DNA from: Amanita rubescens
Lineage: Eukaryota > Basidiomycota > Agaricomycetes > Agaricales > Amanitaceae
Length of the DNA stretch: 64,000 nt
Direction of reading: 5' to 3'
Assembly: GCA_015039365.1 (NCBI GenBank)
Contig: WION01000031.1
Coordinates: 124,001-188,000 of the forward strand
The notes beneath the pieces were generated by a model. That model had not been told where the DNA came from and did no database searches. It saw only the letters and a program-made list of their open reading frames with translations. This document shows, piece after piece, positions 39,437 to 50,527 of this stretch; positions within the stretch are counted from its first letter, which is position 1; each line of letters begins with the position of its first letter. A program made the position numbers and the translations under genes.

Positions 39437-41229
39437 TTTTTGTTCAATTTTCGGCGGGCGCTACGTGGTAATGTTTTCGCCATTTCTCGTATGACGGCGA
39501 TTCTCTGGTCTTCGTCGTTTTCACTGTTGGATTCTTCATTTGACGAGCCACTGTCGTCTTCATCGCTATCCGCATCCAGCGCTCTGATTCTTTTTCCTTT
39601 TCCTTTCCCTTTGTTGCGGTTATTATTTCGGCCGCATGGTTTTCCTCGAAATTGTCCTCTAGGGGCTGCCCTTCCTCGTGAATTCCCAAGGTTTTGTCGT
39701 TTCTTTTTGGGATTAGGGCAGTCCGAGATTAAATGTCCTGTTTTTCCGCATCCATAGCATACAGCGGTTTTTACCCATTCCATGGAGGTTTCAGCAATCT
39801 GCATTTGTCGTGCTTGTCGGTTTAATTCTAGTACAGCCTCGTCGACTTCCATTTTGTCATCAAACTCTTTTACTTGGCCAAAAGTGGAGAATAAGGTGTT
39901 TGCCACTTCTATGTCAAGGATACGAGTTCGTAATGATTTATAGGTTGTCGGGGCACCTCCTAGTCGTAGTTTTTCTCGTAAGGTGTTTGGTAATCCTAAA
40001 ACTAGGAGATGACATTTCGTCGTATCGTCAGTGATTTTGGCTAAATTGATGTCTCGATCGACGCGCGCAATATATTGATTAATTGATTGCTTCGGGAGTT
40101 TTCTCCATGTGAGTAATCTGTGCATGGCTAATCCTGCTTCGTCTACTTGTCCCCAATCTTCTTTCAGTTCTTTAATAAAAGCGTCATAGTTGGCGTATTT
40201 TGTCGTTTCGGCGTCATATTCAGTTATTTTGTTGTCGCGCCATTGTTGAGCGTTGCCATCAATATGATACATAATGAACTGTATCTTATCTTGAGCATCT
40301 GTCATTTTATTCATTTTCATGAATAATTCGGCTTTCGCTATGAACGGATTGAGATATTTTCGATCTCCTTCGAACGGTTTAGGAGGTTTGATCTTCGGTA
40401 GATCTGACCTTGGTTCGGTCCGGGGTCCTGATCCACTCATATCTCGTTCTTTTCCTTTTCTAGAAGGAAATGGGTTGATTGGTGGGGCAAACAAGTATGG
40501 AAATACGACAGGGGGTGATGGTGCGGGTCGTGTAGCTTCGAGTTTAGATTCGGTTGCAAGGGATAAGGAAGCGATGAGTTGAGCTGAGGTTTCGTCTTCA
40601 ACTCGTTGTTCTACTGTGGGTATAACAACGTCTTCGGTTCCAGGTGCGTATTCAAGTTTATCTTGGGATTCTTCTTCTTTCTCTTGTTCAGAGAAGGAAT
40701 CTTTATTGTCTTCTTTATCGGACTCTCCTGACGGTTCAGCGCTTTCTCTGTAATGAACGTGTGGTGATGCAACGGGAGTTTCTTGGCTAGTGGTTAAGGT
40801 TTCTGGTTCGTTCGCTTTCTTCCAACGTTGTAGCGCAGTTCGTGTTAACTCCTCTTTTCCTCCTATGAAGGGTTCTCCTTCAAAGTATTCGTCTCTAATA
40901 AAGTACGGTTCTTCTCCTGTTTCCGATTCAGTGGCGTACCAACGTTTACTTCCTTCGTGAAAGGCAAGTTTGCGTTCGTTTAGATATAATCCTCCTTCGA
41001 ATGGGAAGGATTGATTTGGTGGTCTTCCAAGTTTTTGTTTTACCCAAAACTGGTGACCTGGTACGGGTTTTCCTGAAGCGGTATAACACCAGCCGTTTTC
41101 TCGTTTATCCCAATGAATGGAATGTTCGTCGAGATAATAGAGATGGTCAAGGGGGTTTCGTTTGGCGTTATTCGGAGGGGTACTTTTAGATTGTCGTGGA
41201 GCAATGGTGAATGATGGGAGGTGAGAGCG
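39427..41229 (-). CDS. gag: Gypsy-C gag
   Basis: This open frame of 600 codons lies between a TAA at 41230-41232 and the TAG at 39427-39429. The N-terminal ~120 residues form a domain shared with Gypsy-A gag (HLYYLDEHSI, FWVKQKLGRPPNQSF, KRWYATES). An acidic Ser/Glu linker, the capsid-like region (KPFEGDRKYLNPFIAKAELF, YHIDGNAQQWRDN) and a zinc knuckle CYGCGKTGHLISDC (CX2CX4HX4C) follow, then a basic tail. No ATG occurs before MSGSGPRTE about 240 codons in. The in-frame ATT at 41203-41205 in a good context (CACCATTG), or a spliced leader, could start the longer form. Confidence 0.88.
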   Translation of the reverse strand, partial: RSHLPSFTIAPRQSKSTPPNNAKRNPLDHLYYLDEHSIHWDKRENGWCYTASGKPVPGHQFWVKQKLGRPPNQSFPFEGGLYLNERKLAFHEGSKRWYATESETGEEPYFIRDEYFEGEPFIGGKEELTRTALQRWKKANEPETLTTSQETPVASPHVHYRESAEPSGESDKEDNKDSFSEQEKEEESQDKLEYAPGTEDVVIPTVEQRVEDETSAQLIASLSLATESKLEATRPAPSPPVVFPYLFAPPINPFPSRKGKERDMSGSGPRTEPRSDLPKIKPPKPFEGDRKYLNPFIAKAELFMKMNKMTDAQDKIQFIMYHIDGNAQQWRDNKITEYDAETTKYANYDAFIKELKEDWGQVDEAGLAMHRLLTWRKLPKQSINQYIARVDRDINLAKITDDTTKCHLLVLGLPNTLREKLRLGGAPTTYKSLRTRILDIEVANTLFSTFGQVKEFDDKMEVDEAVLELNRQARQMQIAETSMEWVKTAVCYGCGKTGHLISDCPNPKKKRQNLGNSRGRAAPRGQFRGKPCGRNNNRNKGKGKGKRIRALDADSDEDDSGSSNEESNSENDEDQRIAVIREMAKTLPRSARRKLNKKGF

Positions 41230-41253
41230 TTAAAGCTATCGTGCTCGGAGAGG

Positions 41254-41266
41254 AGTCTAGTTTTAT
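41254..41266 (-). promoter_or_regulatory. Gypsy-C primer-binding site, self-priming type
   Basis: In element sense the bases after the 5' LTR are ATAAAACTAGACT. Twelve of them (TAAAACTAGACT) are perfectly complementary to AGTCTAGTTTTA in the LTR (41419-41430), which starts about 33 nt after TATATAA and so should be at or near the RNA 5' end. No tRNA 3'-end complement is present. Confidence 0.78.
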
Positions 41267-41695
41267 TGTTACGTTTGTTCGTTCACTGATAAGTCAAGCC
41301 TATCAGGTACCGTAGGTTCCTCAAGGGAGTTCCGGCACTTAAGAACGTTCAAGAATAAGAGTGTTATCGGATAAGTCCTCAAGGGAACTTAGACGATAAC
41401 GAGACAGATTTTGACTGTTAAAACTAGACTGAGGTCTAGTCGTATATTTGCGTGATTTATATAGTACAAGGTACATACGCAAATATGGTAAGTATATATA
41501 CATGTGATAATGAAAACGGTTACATGTGATAATGAAACGGTTAACATGTGAAAACGACATACATGTGATAAAAGTAATTGGCATATGATAAAAGATGAAT
41601 GTTCCGGAAGGAACGCATATGCAAATAATGACATAGGAGGGATGACATAGAAGATAAGATAAGAAAAAGATAGGCCATGACGTACGTTTGTAACA
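41267..41695 (-). repeat. Gypsy-C 5' LTR (429 bp)
   Basis: Identical by eye to the 3' LTR. It contains TATATAA, an ACTAGAC/GTCTAGT inverted repeat at the presumed RNA start, and several ACATGTGATAA repeats upstream. Target duplication GTGCC follows at 41696-41700. Confidence 0.95.
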
Positions 41696-41700
41696 GTGCC

Positions 41701-42109
41701 TGCGAGAGTTATGATTGACCTCGGCATCATCATTGCCAGATTTGTCGCCCGACGGCTCAGGGTTCGACTGATGGTTGCGCTGAGGTATGGTTTTCTTTTG
41801 TTGGTGCCTGCGAGAAGGATGATTGACCTCAACATCATCATTGCCAGATTCGTCGCCCGAGGGTTCAGGGTTGCCGCCGTCCCGGGATGGCAAGGGCAGT
41901 GGGACACCACGTCCAGGGTGAGTCCTGACTGTAGCATCACCGTTCAATGACTGACTTTCTGTCTCTGAGGGGTTGACAGTTTTCTTTATCCGCTTGATAG
42001 TCTCGTTTTTGTCTGCCGAAGCATTATCCTCGTTGGTGATGTAGGATGTAAGTTTCCTTTTCCGAGGTTGATCCAAAATGAGTGAAGGGTCGACCTCATC
42101 ACGCGCCAT
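41701..42109 (-). pseudogene. hAT transposase N-terminal part
   Basis: The frame starts at ATG 42109 (MARDEVDPSLILDQPRKRK), a basic and acidic low-complexity region. It contains a tandem repeat with the core NPEPSGDESGNDD and EVNH.SRRH (about 114 bp per unit, two copies here and part of a third at 33150-33198). It stops being transposase where Gypsy-C begins. It continues to the left of Gypsy-C at 33193. Confidence 0.75.
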
Positions 42110-42239
42110 GGTGAGGTCGGAGTAGGGGCCTTATCTTTCTTTTGTATTTCTGATTATATTTTTTCTGTCTATGTTGCAACGTCATGTACTGTACAGTTTT
42201 GATGGCGGCATATCATGATGCCGTGCCATTTCCAAATTA

Positions 42240-42383
42240 AGCATACCCGCTTCGGCGGGTACGGGTTTTAGCCTTTACGGGTACGGGTCATGTGTGGGTA
42301 CATGACTATGGACCCTGGCCCGTACCCGTCATACCCCTACCCCCATACCCCTGCGGGTCCACCATACCCGTGTCAATCACTAA
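42240..42383. repeat. hAT right terminal and subterminal repeats
   Basis: Inverted counterpart of 31579-31740, with GGGTACGGG and ATACCC motifs, ending in CACGGGTAT-type sequence and the inverted repeat CACTAA. Confidence 0.8.
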
Positions 42384-45116
42384 TCGTGGTGAACACCAAT
42401 TGGCCGTATCGCAAGTTCGGCCTGCTTGTCTTCGGCAACTTTATACTTGACCTGTACCACAACTGCGGAGAGTCGAGAGGGATCAAATTTTGAATCTAGA
42501 TCGACGGAACCATGATATGAAGGAATTAGAAACTCGATTGATTCTTGGGAAAAGAAACATTGAAGCGCTGCGCCACGAGTCCATAGGTTCGCAAGCAGTT
42601 CCCTGCGTGTGTACAAATAAGCAGGTCCACGTAATGAAGCGCTGATCATGTCATACTTACTGGTTCGGTTTCTCAGGGATGGAGTCCTGGGTGCTGATCC
42701 AATGCGTAAAATTCACGTGCGTCACGCCAAAGGCATTGTTAAATTTCAATTGATCGGAACCGGTGAATATGTCTCTTCCGAAAAGTGTATGGAGGAAATG
42801 GAGCAGAGGGATAGGTTTCAAGAGATTCCGGCCACCACGTGAAGAATGAAGTGGGGCGGCGAAGTTGCAGGCAATGAGGATAAGTATCCGCGCCCCAAGT
42901 TCACCCAAAACACCCTTTTCGACGAGTCCCACGCCGCATAGATCTCGGCTCAACGTGTCCAAAATCCGTCGTAGACGGTCCGGTTTTGATGTGTTGTACA
43001 ATATATCAATAGTGCCCAACACGAGGATGGGTTCTGAAGGCGAGTGCGTGTAGGATGTGTCATCGTTGGTTGAGATGCCAGTGAGAATCCTCATGTGATG
43101 CGCAACACTGTGATCTCCGAGTTTTATAGCTTCCGAAGCACCTGGGACTGGTTCTAGACAGAGACGCTGTGAGAGTACAGCAAAGACGTGGTCCTTATCT
43201 GTGGGTCTAAAAGGCTCCCCATTTCGAAGTTGCCAGGAAGCCAAAGAGATTATCTCGCCTGGTGTTTCTTCAGGTAGAAGTGCACTCCACCTGGTAACTA
43301 AATGAGTAGCTGTGGTTTACAGGCGAGATCTACGTACATTAACCTTCCATATTGAGAGATGAACTCGATGGTTTGCATGTCACCCATACTTACGCTTACT
43401 TGCGCATTGCTCGTAGCTATCGCTCGTTGGTCAAAGCCAAGATCAAAATAGGGTGTTAATAATCGAGCCACCTCCGATCTGAGTCGCATACCAGACACTA
43501 TTGCTTCAATCAGATATGTGCAAGCAAGCGAAGCGCAAACTGACGGTTGGTGGGACGAGGGCCATAATAGGATGTGCTCGATTTCGTTGCTATGAAGGTG
43601 TACCACATTCTTGTTCGTAGCTGATGCTCCACGAGAGGCAGAAGAACCCAAAAGTGCGAATCCAATTTGTGTGCTTCGTCGAAATACATTACGCTTATCA
43701 TTTTCGCGGGAAGAACAGTGGAAAGAAATTCCGTCAGTTTGTTGATGGCCTCCTTGGCGTGGAGCTCGTAAATCTTGCGAGACATTGTAAAATGTTCAAA
43801 AGAGTCGAGGGGTACAGGCTTGCCGTCCTTCGCTCTGGTAGGATTGTCTTGGGAGGCTTCCACATCCGATTTCATCTGCCAATATGCTAAGAGCGCTCAG
43901 CCGAAAGAAAAGTGAAACAACTGACCGATTCTGCTCGTTCGACCACTTTTGTAAAAAACTCTTGTCGGCGATCACGGGTCCTGGTTGGCTCCATAAGCCC
44001 ATGCCAATACTCGAGTAATTGTGGTCCATCGAGCCCCTTCTCCTTGCATGCCTCTTGTAGCGTTTCAAGCATCATTTGATGTGCAGCAGCAAGGAAGCAA
44101 GCAATGGCAACATACGCAGTGAGGATCAAATCGTTAGTTTTGGGCAACGCGGATAAGAACTTCACAACGGGCTTGTCCCCAGGCGGATACCCTGGATCAG
44201 TGGACTTGCGAAGACAGATCGGAATCGCGAAGATCTGTTTACCAACCTAGCGGAAATTTGTAGCGTGGCATTGCCAACCGAAACACGGACACACCTCTGT
44301 TAGCATGCGCGATTTGCCTGTTCCAGAACTTTGAACCACGAATATAACTTTAGCGTAGAGAGGTCTCCCATTGCTCCCTTCATCATTAATATCTGCGTGC
44401 TCGAGATGCTTGATGAACTCTGTGGCAGAATCTCCAATGAATTGTTGCGTGTATGCCTTGCCGAGTCCTTTGAGAAATGAGTCAGTTGTCGATCAGGTTA
44501 GCTGAGCAATCATACTTTTATCGTGGAGACTAGGAATGTATGGCGCATAAGTATAAAAGGAGAGATAAAGCAAAACGAAGCTTGCATGTTCTCAACTTGT
44601 CCATCAACAAAGAGATCTTCGGCTGGTCTCTGAAGTTTCGCTGTGCCAGTACCAAATTACAGTATATCGTCTTCTGGAGCGAGCAAGGTACATACGGTGC
44701 GTAATCAGGCCCCCCCAATCTCCTTTCTGTACTATGCTCTTCCATTCCTCGACCTCGTCGTCATTCAGGCTCTCTAGGAGCTCATTAATAGCCTCGAAGC
44801 TTGAAAGGTCGATAACGTTCTTTTTCAGAGCCGTCCGCGACACTATCCTACAGTAAGAAGAAATAACCGAAAATAACACATTTTGCAGTTCTCCTTTGTC
44901 ACTTCCAGCGCTGCTTAAGCGACCTGACCAACCCTTGCGTTTTGAGTCCAGAATCATCTGCGTCTTGAACTCGTCCACTAGGGCCTGCAGTAGGGGGAGC
45001 GAGGAAGAGGACATGGGAAATATCCCTGGAAATAGGGGCACTGTCTCATTGTTAGTAACCGCTTTGTCAGCGTGTAGAGACGGCACGTGCTGCAACACCT
45101 GCATCCGAGAGCTCAT
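42384..45116 (-). pseudogene. NTPase-nuclease family copy A, N-terminal and middle part
   Basis: The minus-strand gene starts near 45116 (MSSRMQVLQH). It has an N-terminal helical region (LVDEFKTQMI, DDEVEEWKSIVQKGDW), a P-loop segment VVQSSGTGKSRMLTEV (near 44300-44350) and the Walker B ISVMYFDEAHKLDSHFW (near 43690). The C-terminal region has FLIPSYHGSVDLDSKFD followed by VVVQVKYK, which resembles a PD-(D/E)XK nuclease with a QxK variant. NTPase plus nuclease is the architecture of Crinkler-type proteins. Short introns separate the parts. The frame is broken near 43298 (TAG after KPQLLI), where copy C reads through, and the 3' end is displaced by the hAT. Confidence 0.75.
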
Positions 45117-46911
45117 CCGAGTCCCTCTCCGGAAGCCTAAGAACTCCTCCGCATCTTCTCGCTGACCGCCCTACAGAATCGGAATCAGCAAACCATTCTA
45201 ATAATCCTTCGCCCAGACACTTACCCACATATTGTCAAACCTATTCTTCTCCTTCAACGCATCATACACAAATTATGTGATGAACAATTCTCCTTCCCCC
45301 CATTCCCATCACCTTCCCGGTTCCCATCTTCCCATTGCCGTTCCTTTTCCTCCTCCCCACCCATTAGCCAACCCATGTCCATTCGCCGAACGAACGTCAT
45401 CCACACAAATTCCTTCACAAACTCAATTGTAGCGTCCACCAGAGCCCTATCAGTACTCCTCTTCTCTTGTCATTCTTGGCCTCCTTCAACCTTCCGGGCT
45501 CAACAAATACCTTTTGGAAAGGCGGAGTGTAAATCAACATCTGCAACACGGCATTGGCAAAACATTATCGACCAATCCGCGAGGTCACATTTGTTGCAGT
45601 GGCAGACTGGCAGCTAAACTCCCACCACCGTTCAAAAGAGCGATCAAATCGGCTTTGTTCTTTTCGTGAAGATGGCTCGCCGGACATGTACTCATGACTG
45701 GGAATAGAGAAATAGATATCCCTACGACATTTGATGTCGGGAGGCGTTCCTCTCTGATCCAGAGGCGGACGATGAAGAGTCGGAAGATTTAAGGAGGAAG
45801 AACACCCATGGTTTTTGGGTGGGACAGGGGGAAAGCAGAGTGGTGGTCGTTGCAGTAGATGTTGTGGAGTGCAGAGGCAGTGCCAGTCGTGGTTGATGCA
45901 ACCGATTCTTCGTCCAAGATCTCTTCGGCCCCTTTGAGTGGCACCGTACCATTACCAGCGACGGTGGACAGAGGAACATAAGTAGTGGATGTTGCCGGGG
46001 ACCCGGTCACTGCGGAAGACGTCAAATTGTCTATAACAGAAGTAGCTGAAGAAGGAACGGTTGACAAGTCTGCTGCGGCAGCAGGCGCGATTTGCGGCAT
46101 GCCGTTTCGCTTTCCGTTTTCTTCGTGCCTTTCCTCTTTAACCACTGCTGTACCCGGTCCTTTGCTTCGATACTGGCTATTTCTTCGTTAGCCGAACCAC
46201 ATCCGGTGGTGGATGCGCTTGAATAGGTATAATGATGACAGGAGGGTTGGATGGATCCGTAGTACATCGGGACAATATAGCCCGCGACGATGTTAACTTT
46301 TGCGTTGGCGGTTGCAGTCTGGGTGTGGCTGCTGTCGGGTCTACATCTTTCTGATGTTCGGGATCTGTGGACCGGTGTTGGTGCTGGTGCTGCGGCCGGT
46401 GATATAACTGAGGATGTGGAATCGACTTGGCGGATGACGAAGAGTTTGCCAAGGATTTGAGCAGCGTTTCCCGTGATTTTATGTACAACCGGGGCGTAAA
46501 CCGAGAGTGGTTGTTAAAACCTTTTTTCTTCCGTCGTTTCGTCGCCCGTTTTGACTGGTAGCAGTCGATGACGTGAACTAAGCGGTAGTTGTGGCGGTGA
46601 CACGTGGTGGACCGTGGACCATTTTCGCGTTTCGATATCTGTGGTGGACGCGTCGGCGGAAGGGAACGTATGTGTTTGATTTTGCTTCAGGAATTTCTTG
46701 TCTGAGACGGTGCTGACTGAGAGCGGGAGGAGTGGAGAACGTGGAAAAGAGGACGAGGATGTTTGTAGTCGAATCTCGATGTCACATTGCTCGACAATGC
46801 ATGCCACTGGAGCAGAGACAGTTCGATTTTTTTTAAAACAGTTAAAGGAAAGTATTTACACACTACCACAACCTAACTAGCCTCATTACATCGGCTTCCG
46901 GGTTGTCAGTA
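45117..46911. other. Unassigned region between NTPase copies A and B
   Basis: About 1.8 kb without a confident gene. Several short minus-strand frames (45789-46145, 46177-46488, 46514-46807) are Ser/Thr/Pro/Gln-rich and could be exons of an unrecognised protein, but no conserved motif supports this. The edge near 46830-46911 is 3' flank shared with copy A. Confidence 0.45.
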
Positions 46912-49900
46912 TTATGGATCAACATGAGCATCGACATCTTCATTCGGCACAGCGTAGTTCGACATCCAAGCAGTATGGGGTCCATCTGACAAGCGTTCAA
47001 AAGGCCGCATGTGCTGTCTCGCGCGTTCATCGCCAGGCGATGGCATGATATTTCTGAGCAGGGTCCCAAACTCATTTTCAATTTTTGCTTTGCCCAAGAT
47101 GCCATACACATACGGAGAGGCACCACGAACCGATATCGAGTATTGATTGCAGAAATTAACAGCAAGTCGTGCATCGTTAGTCTTTTTCTCCAAGTCTTCG
47201 AGGGTATCCTTCTGGATGTTCTTTTCCCTGCGATAAGTTTCAAGCTTCTCCGCAGCCGCATTCCATGTATCACAAAGGATTCCGAATTCACCGTCAGCAG
47301 GGGGCTCTGGTGCCACGAATTTTATGTCCGAGTCTCTGTCGCCATAGCGGGATCCATCACCAAGTGCCATGAGTATGACTAAGTAGGGAAGAGGTTGATG
47401 ACGATCACGGGTAACACCAACTGGACGTATTGCAAGTTTGTCTCTGGCAACTTTATTCTTGACCTGTACCACAACTACAGAGAATCGAGAGGGATCAAAT
47501 TTTGAATCCAGACTGATGGAACCATGATATAAAGGAATTAGAAGGTCGATTGATTCTTGGGAATAGCAACATTGAAGCGCTGCGCCACGAGCCCATAAGT
47601 TTGCAAGCAGTTCCCTGCATGTATACAAATAAGTAGGTCCACGAAAAGAAGTGTTTACTATGTCATACTCACAGATCCAGTTTCTCGGGGGTGGGATCCC
47701 TGGTGCTGATCCAATGCGTGTGTTAAAGTTATCTTATCTAATCATATAAGATAACGTATATCTTATCTTATCTCATATAAGATAACACATGATATCTTAT
47801 CCTATAGATTAGGATATACAGATTAGATGTACATACATGTATATTCATACATACATGTACATATACATACATAGGATATTCGACATATCCTATAGTCGCT
47901 TGCGTCATCCCATTACTGCGGTAGACGCGTCATAGCTGCGCTAGACGTCATAACATACGTCATGCACAGCTCTTCCTCTATTTACTATACATTGTACTTA
48001 TTAAGATACTAGTAGTATATAAGACTACCTGTATGTAGGTACAAATAAGAACTTTCCTTCTCCTCTTACCACCACATCCTATATCCATAGGATAGTGAGT
48101 TATCGTTCGAGGTCGTCACCGCCACTCTACACTCCACTCTAAGTAAGTATTCACTTTAACACTTAGACGCTGCGCTGCTGGGCGTATCTTCGTCAGCGTG
48201 AAATTCACGTGCGCCTTGCAAATGTTGTCAAACTTCAGTTGTTCGGAATAGATGAATGTGTCTTTTCCGAAAAGTGTATGAAGGAAATACAGCAGAAGGA
48301 TGGGCTTCGGGGAATTCTGGCCACATGAAAATGCGGCGGCGAAGTCGCGGGCAATGAGGAGAAGTGTGCGCGCACCAAGTTCGCCCAAAATACCCTTTTC
48401 GATGAGTCCCGCGCCGCATAGATCTCGGCTCAAGGTGTCCAAAACCTGCCGTAGACGGTCCGCCGGTCGTGACGTGTTATACAATATATCAATACTGGCC
48501 ATCGCGAGGATGGGCTCTGAAGGCGCGTGCATGTAGAATCTGTCTTTGCCTGTCGAGAAGCCAGTGAGAAGCCTCATGTGATGCGCAACACTGCGTTCCA
48601 CGAGTCCTATAGCTTCTGGAGCAGCTAGTACCGGATCTAGACAGAGACGCTGTGAAAGTACAGCAAAGACATGATCCTTATCACTGTCATTGAAATTCCT
48701 CCCATTTAGAAGTTTCAAAGAAGCCAAATCAATCATCTCGCCCAGTATTACTTCAGGCAGATGTGCACTCCACCTGGTAACGAAATGAGCAACTGCGCTT
48801 TACAGACGAGGCCTATGTACATTGGCCTTCCATATTGAGAGATAAACTCGATGGTTTGCATGTCACCCATACGTACGCTTACTGCCCTGCTATTGGCTAT
48901 CGCTTGCTGGTCAAAGCCAAGATCAATATAGTAGGGTGGTAATAATCGAGCCAACTCCGGTTTGGGTCGCAAAGAAACTATTCTTCAGTCAAACATGTCA
49001 TGCAAGCAAGCGAAGCGACAAACTGACACTTGTTGTCAGGAGGTGCATTATAGGAGATGCTCGATTTCGTTCCCATGAAGGTGTACCACATTTTTGTTGA
49101 CGAAAGCTGACGCTGCACGAGACGCAGAAAGATCCGAAGGTGCGAACCCAATTCGGGTGCTTCATCGAAGTACATTACGCTTATTCTTTTCGTGGGAAGG
49201 ACATCGGAAAGAAATTTCATCAGTCTCTTGGTGGCATCCTCAGCATGGAGTTCGTAACACTGTTGGAAATCGGCGGGTGCCTCGCCATTCTTCGGACTGT
49301 TTTGAAAGGTATCCTTTGCCAATTTCATCTGCCGATATGTTCAGAGCGCTCAGCCGAAAGAAAAAGAACGACTGACTAAGCTGTCTGCTTGTTCGACCAC
49401 TTTTGTAAAAAACTTTTCTCGGCGATCACGCGGCCCAGTTGGCTCCATAAGCCTATGCCAATACCTGAGTAAATGCGGTCCATTGAGCCCCTTTTTGTGT
49501 GCCTCCTGCAGGGTTTCAAGCATCGTTTGATGTGCAGCAGCGAGGAAGCAAGCAATGGCAGTATGCGCATTGGTGTCGCTATTTCCGGGTAACGCGGAAA
49601 AGAATTTCACAACGGATTTGTCCCCAGGTGGATAGCCCGGATCATTAGACTGGCGAAGGCAGATCGGAAGCGTGAATATCTGTTTACCAACCTAGCGGAA
49701 ATTGTAGCGTAGCATTGCAAACAGAAACATGTACGCACCTCTGTTAGCATGCGTGATTTCCCTGTTCCAGAACCTTGAACCACGGAGATGGCTTTAGCGT
49801 AGAGAGGTTTCTCCTTGTTCGTTTCCTGCTCAATATCAGCCTGTTCGAGATGCTTGATAAACTTTGTAGCAGAATCTCCAACGAAGTGTTGTGCATATGC

Positions 49901-50527
49901 CTTGCCGAGTCCTTTGAGAAATGAGTCAATCGTCAATCAGGTTAGCGGAGCATTGGTACTTTTATTATCGTAGAGACTAGGAGTGCATGGCACGTAAGTA
50001 TAAAAGGAGAAATTAGAAAAATTAAGCTTACATGCCATTAGCTCGTGTATAGACAGAGCGATCTCCAGCTGGTTTCTGAAGTTTCGCTGTGACAGTACCA
50101 AATTAAATATATCGTCCTCAAAGCGAGCAAAGAACATACGATACGTAATCAGGCCCACCCAATCCCCTTTCTGTACTATGCTCTTCCATTCCTCGACCTC
50201 GTCATCATTCAAGCCGTCTATAAACTCATCAATAGACTGGGACCCTGAAAGGTCAATAACGTTCTTTTGCAGAGCCGTCTGCGACACTATCCACCAGTAA
50301 TTTAAAAGAACCGAAAAAAACACTTCTTGCAACTCTTCATTGTCACTTCCAGCCCTGATTAAGCGACGTGACCAATGTTCGCGTTTTGAGGCCCGCATCA
50401 TCTGCGTCTTGAACTCGTCCACTAGGGCCTGCGATACTGGGGGGAGCGAGGACATAAGAGAAGATTGAGAAATATCCCTGGAAATAGGAGGGTGAGGGGT
50501 GGGGGCATCAACATCCATGTCCGACAT
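46912..50527 (-). pseudogene. NTPase-nuclease family copy B, interrupted by a solo LTR
   Basis: Starts MSDMDVDAPTPHPP at 50527. It has the N-terminal helical region, then (49607-49936) FIKHLEQADIEQE and the P-loop VVQGSGTGKSRMLTEV, the conserved KFFSALP and IACFLAAAHQTMLETLQEA region, and YFDEAPEL at the Walker B site (49160), where the A and C copies have DEAH. The C-terminal part (46912-47628) has PLYHGSISLDSKFD and VVVQVKNK, the putative nuclease core. A 475 bp solo LTR splits it at 47721-48195, and the frame also breaks near 48750 as in copy A. B is more diverged than A and C are from each other. An NTPase with DNA or RNA cleavage activity is inferred only from architecture. Confidence 0.72.
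47721..48195 (+). repeat. Solo copia-type LTR (475 bp)
   Basis: Starts TGTTAAAG and ends TCTTCGTCA, the same termini as the copia LTRs at 53179 and 60907 in element sense. It is flanked by a perfect 5-bp duplication GCGTG (47716-47720 and 48196-48200). Without it the flanks rejoin as in copies A and C. The upstream half has dense inverted repeats of TTATCTTAT/ATAAGATAA. Confidence 0.88.

Larger units (their letters stand above)
33199..41695 (-). mobile_element. Gypsy-C: complete Ty3/gypsy chromovirus (8497 bp)
   Basis: This is a full-length element on the minus strand: two 429 bp LTRs that look identical base for base, a perfect 5-bp target duplication GTGCC (33194-33198 and 41696-41700), a primer site, gag, a frameshift signal, an intact pol with chromodomain, an overlapping ORF3 and a polypurine tract. 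All three reading frames are open. It sits inside the hAT transposase region and is probably young and potentially active. It is closely related to Gypsy-B and distantly to Gypsy-A. Confidence 0.96.
31578..42383 (-). mobile_element. hAT DNA transposon (about 2.3 kb) carrying Gypsy-C inside
   Basis: The ends are inverted repeats: TTAGTGAATGACACGGGTA on the left and the complement of TTAGTGATTGACACGGGTA on the right. The flanks show an imperfect 8-bp duplication, TCGTGGAC (31570-31577) and TCGTGGTG (42384-42391). Subterminal regions are rich in short GGGTACGGG/CCCATACCC repeats. It encodes remnants of a BED-finger hAT transposase on the minus strand. Removing Gypsy-C (33199-41695 plus one GTGCC) leaves about 2304 bp. 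It inserted into NTPase copy A. Confidence 0.9.

Noticed and set aside
45117..46911. A gene made of the Ser/Thr/Gln-rich minus-strand frames
   Set aside because: Composition alone suggests possible exons, but no domain, start or consistent splice pattern could be supported.
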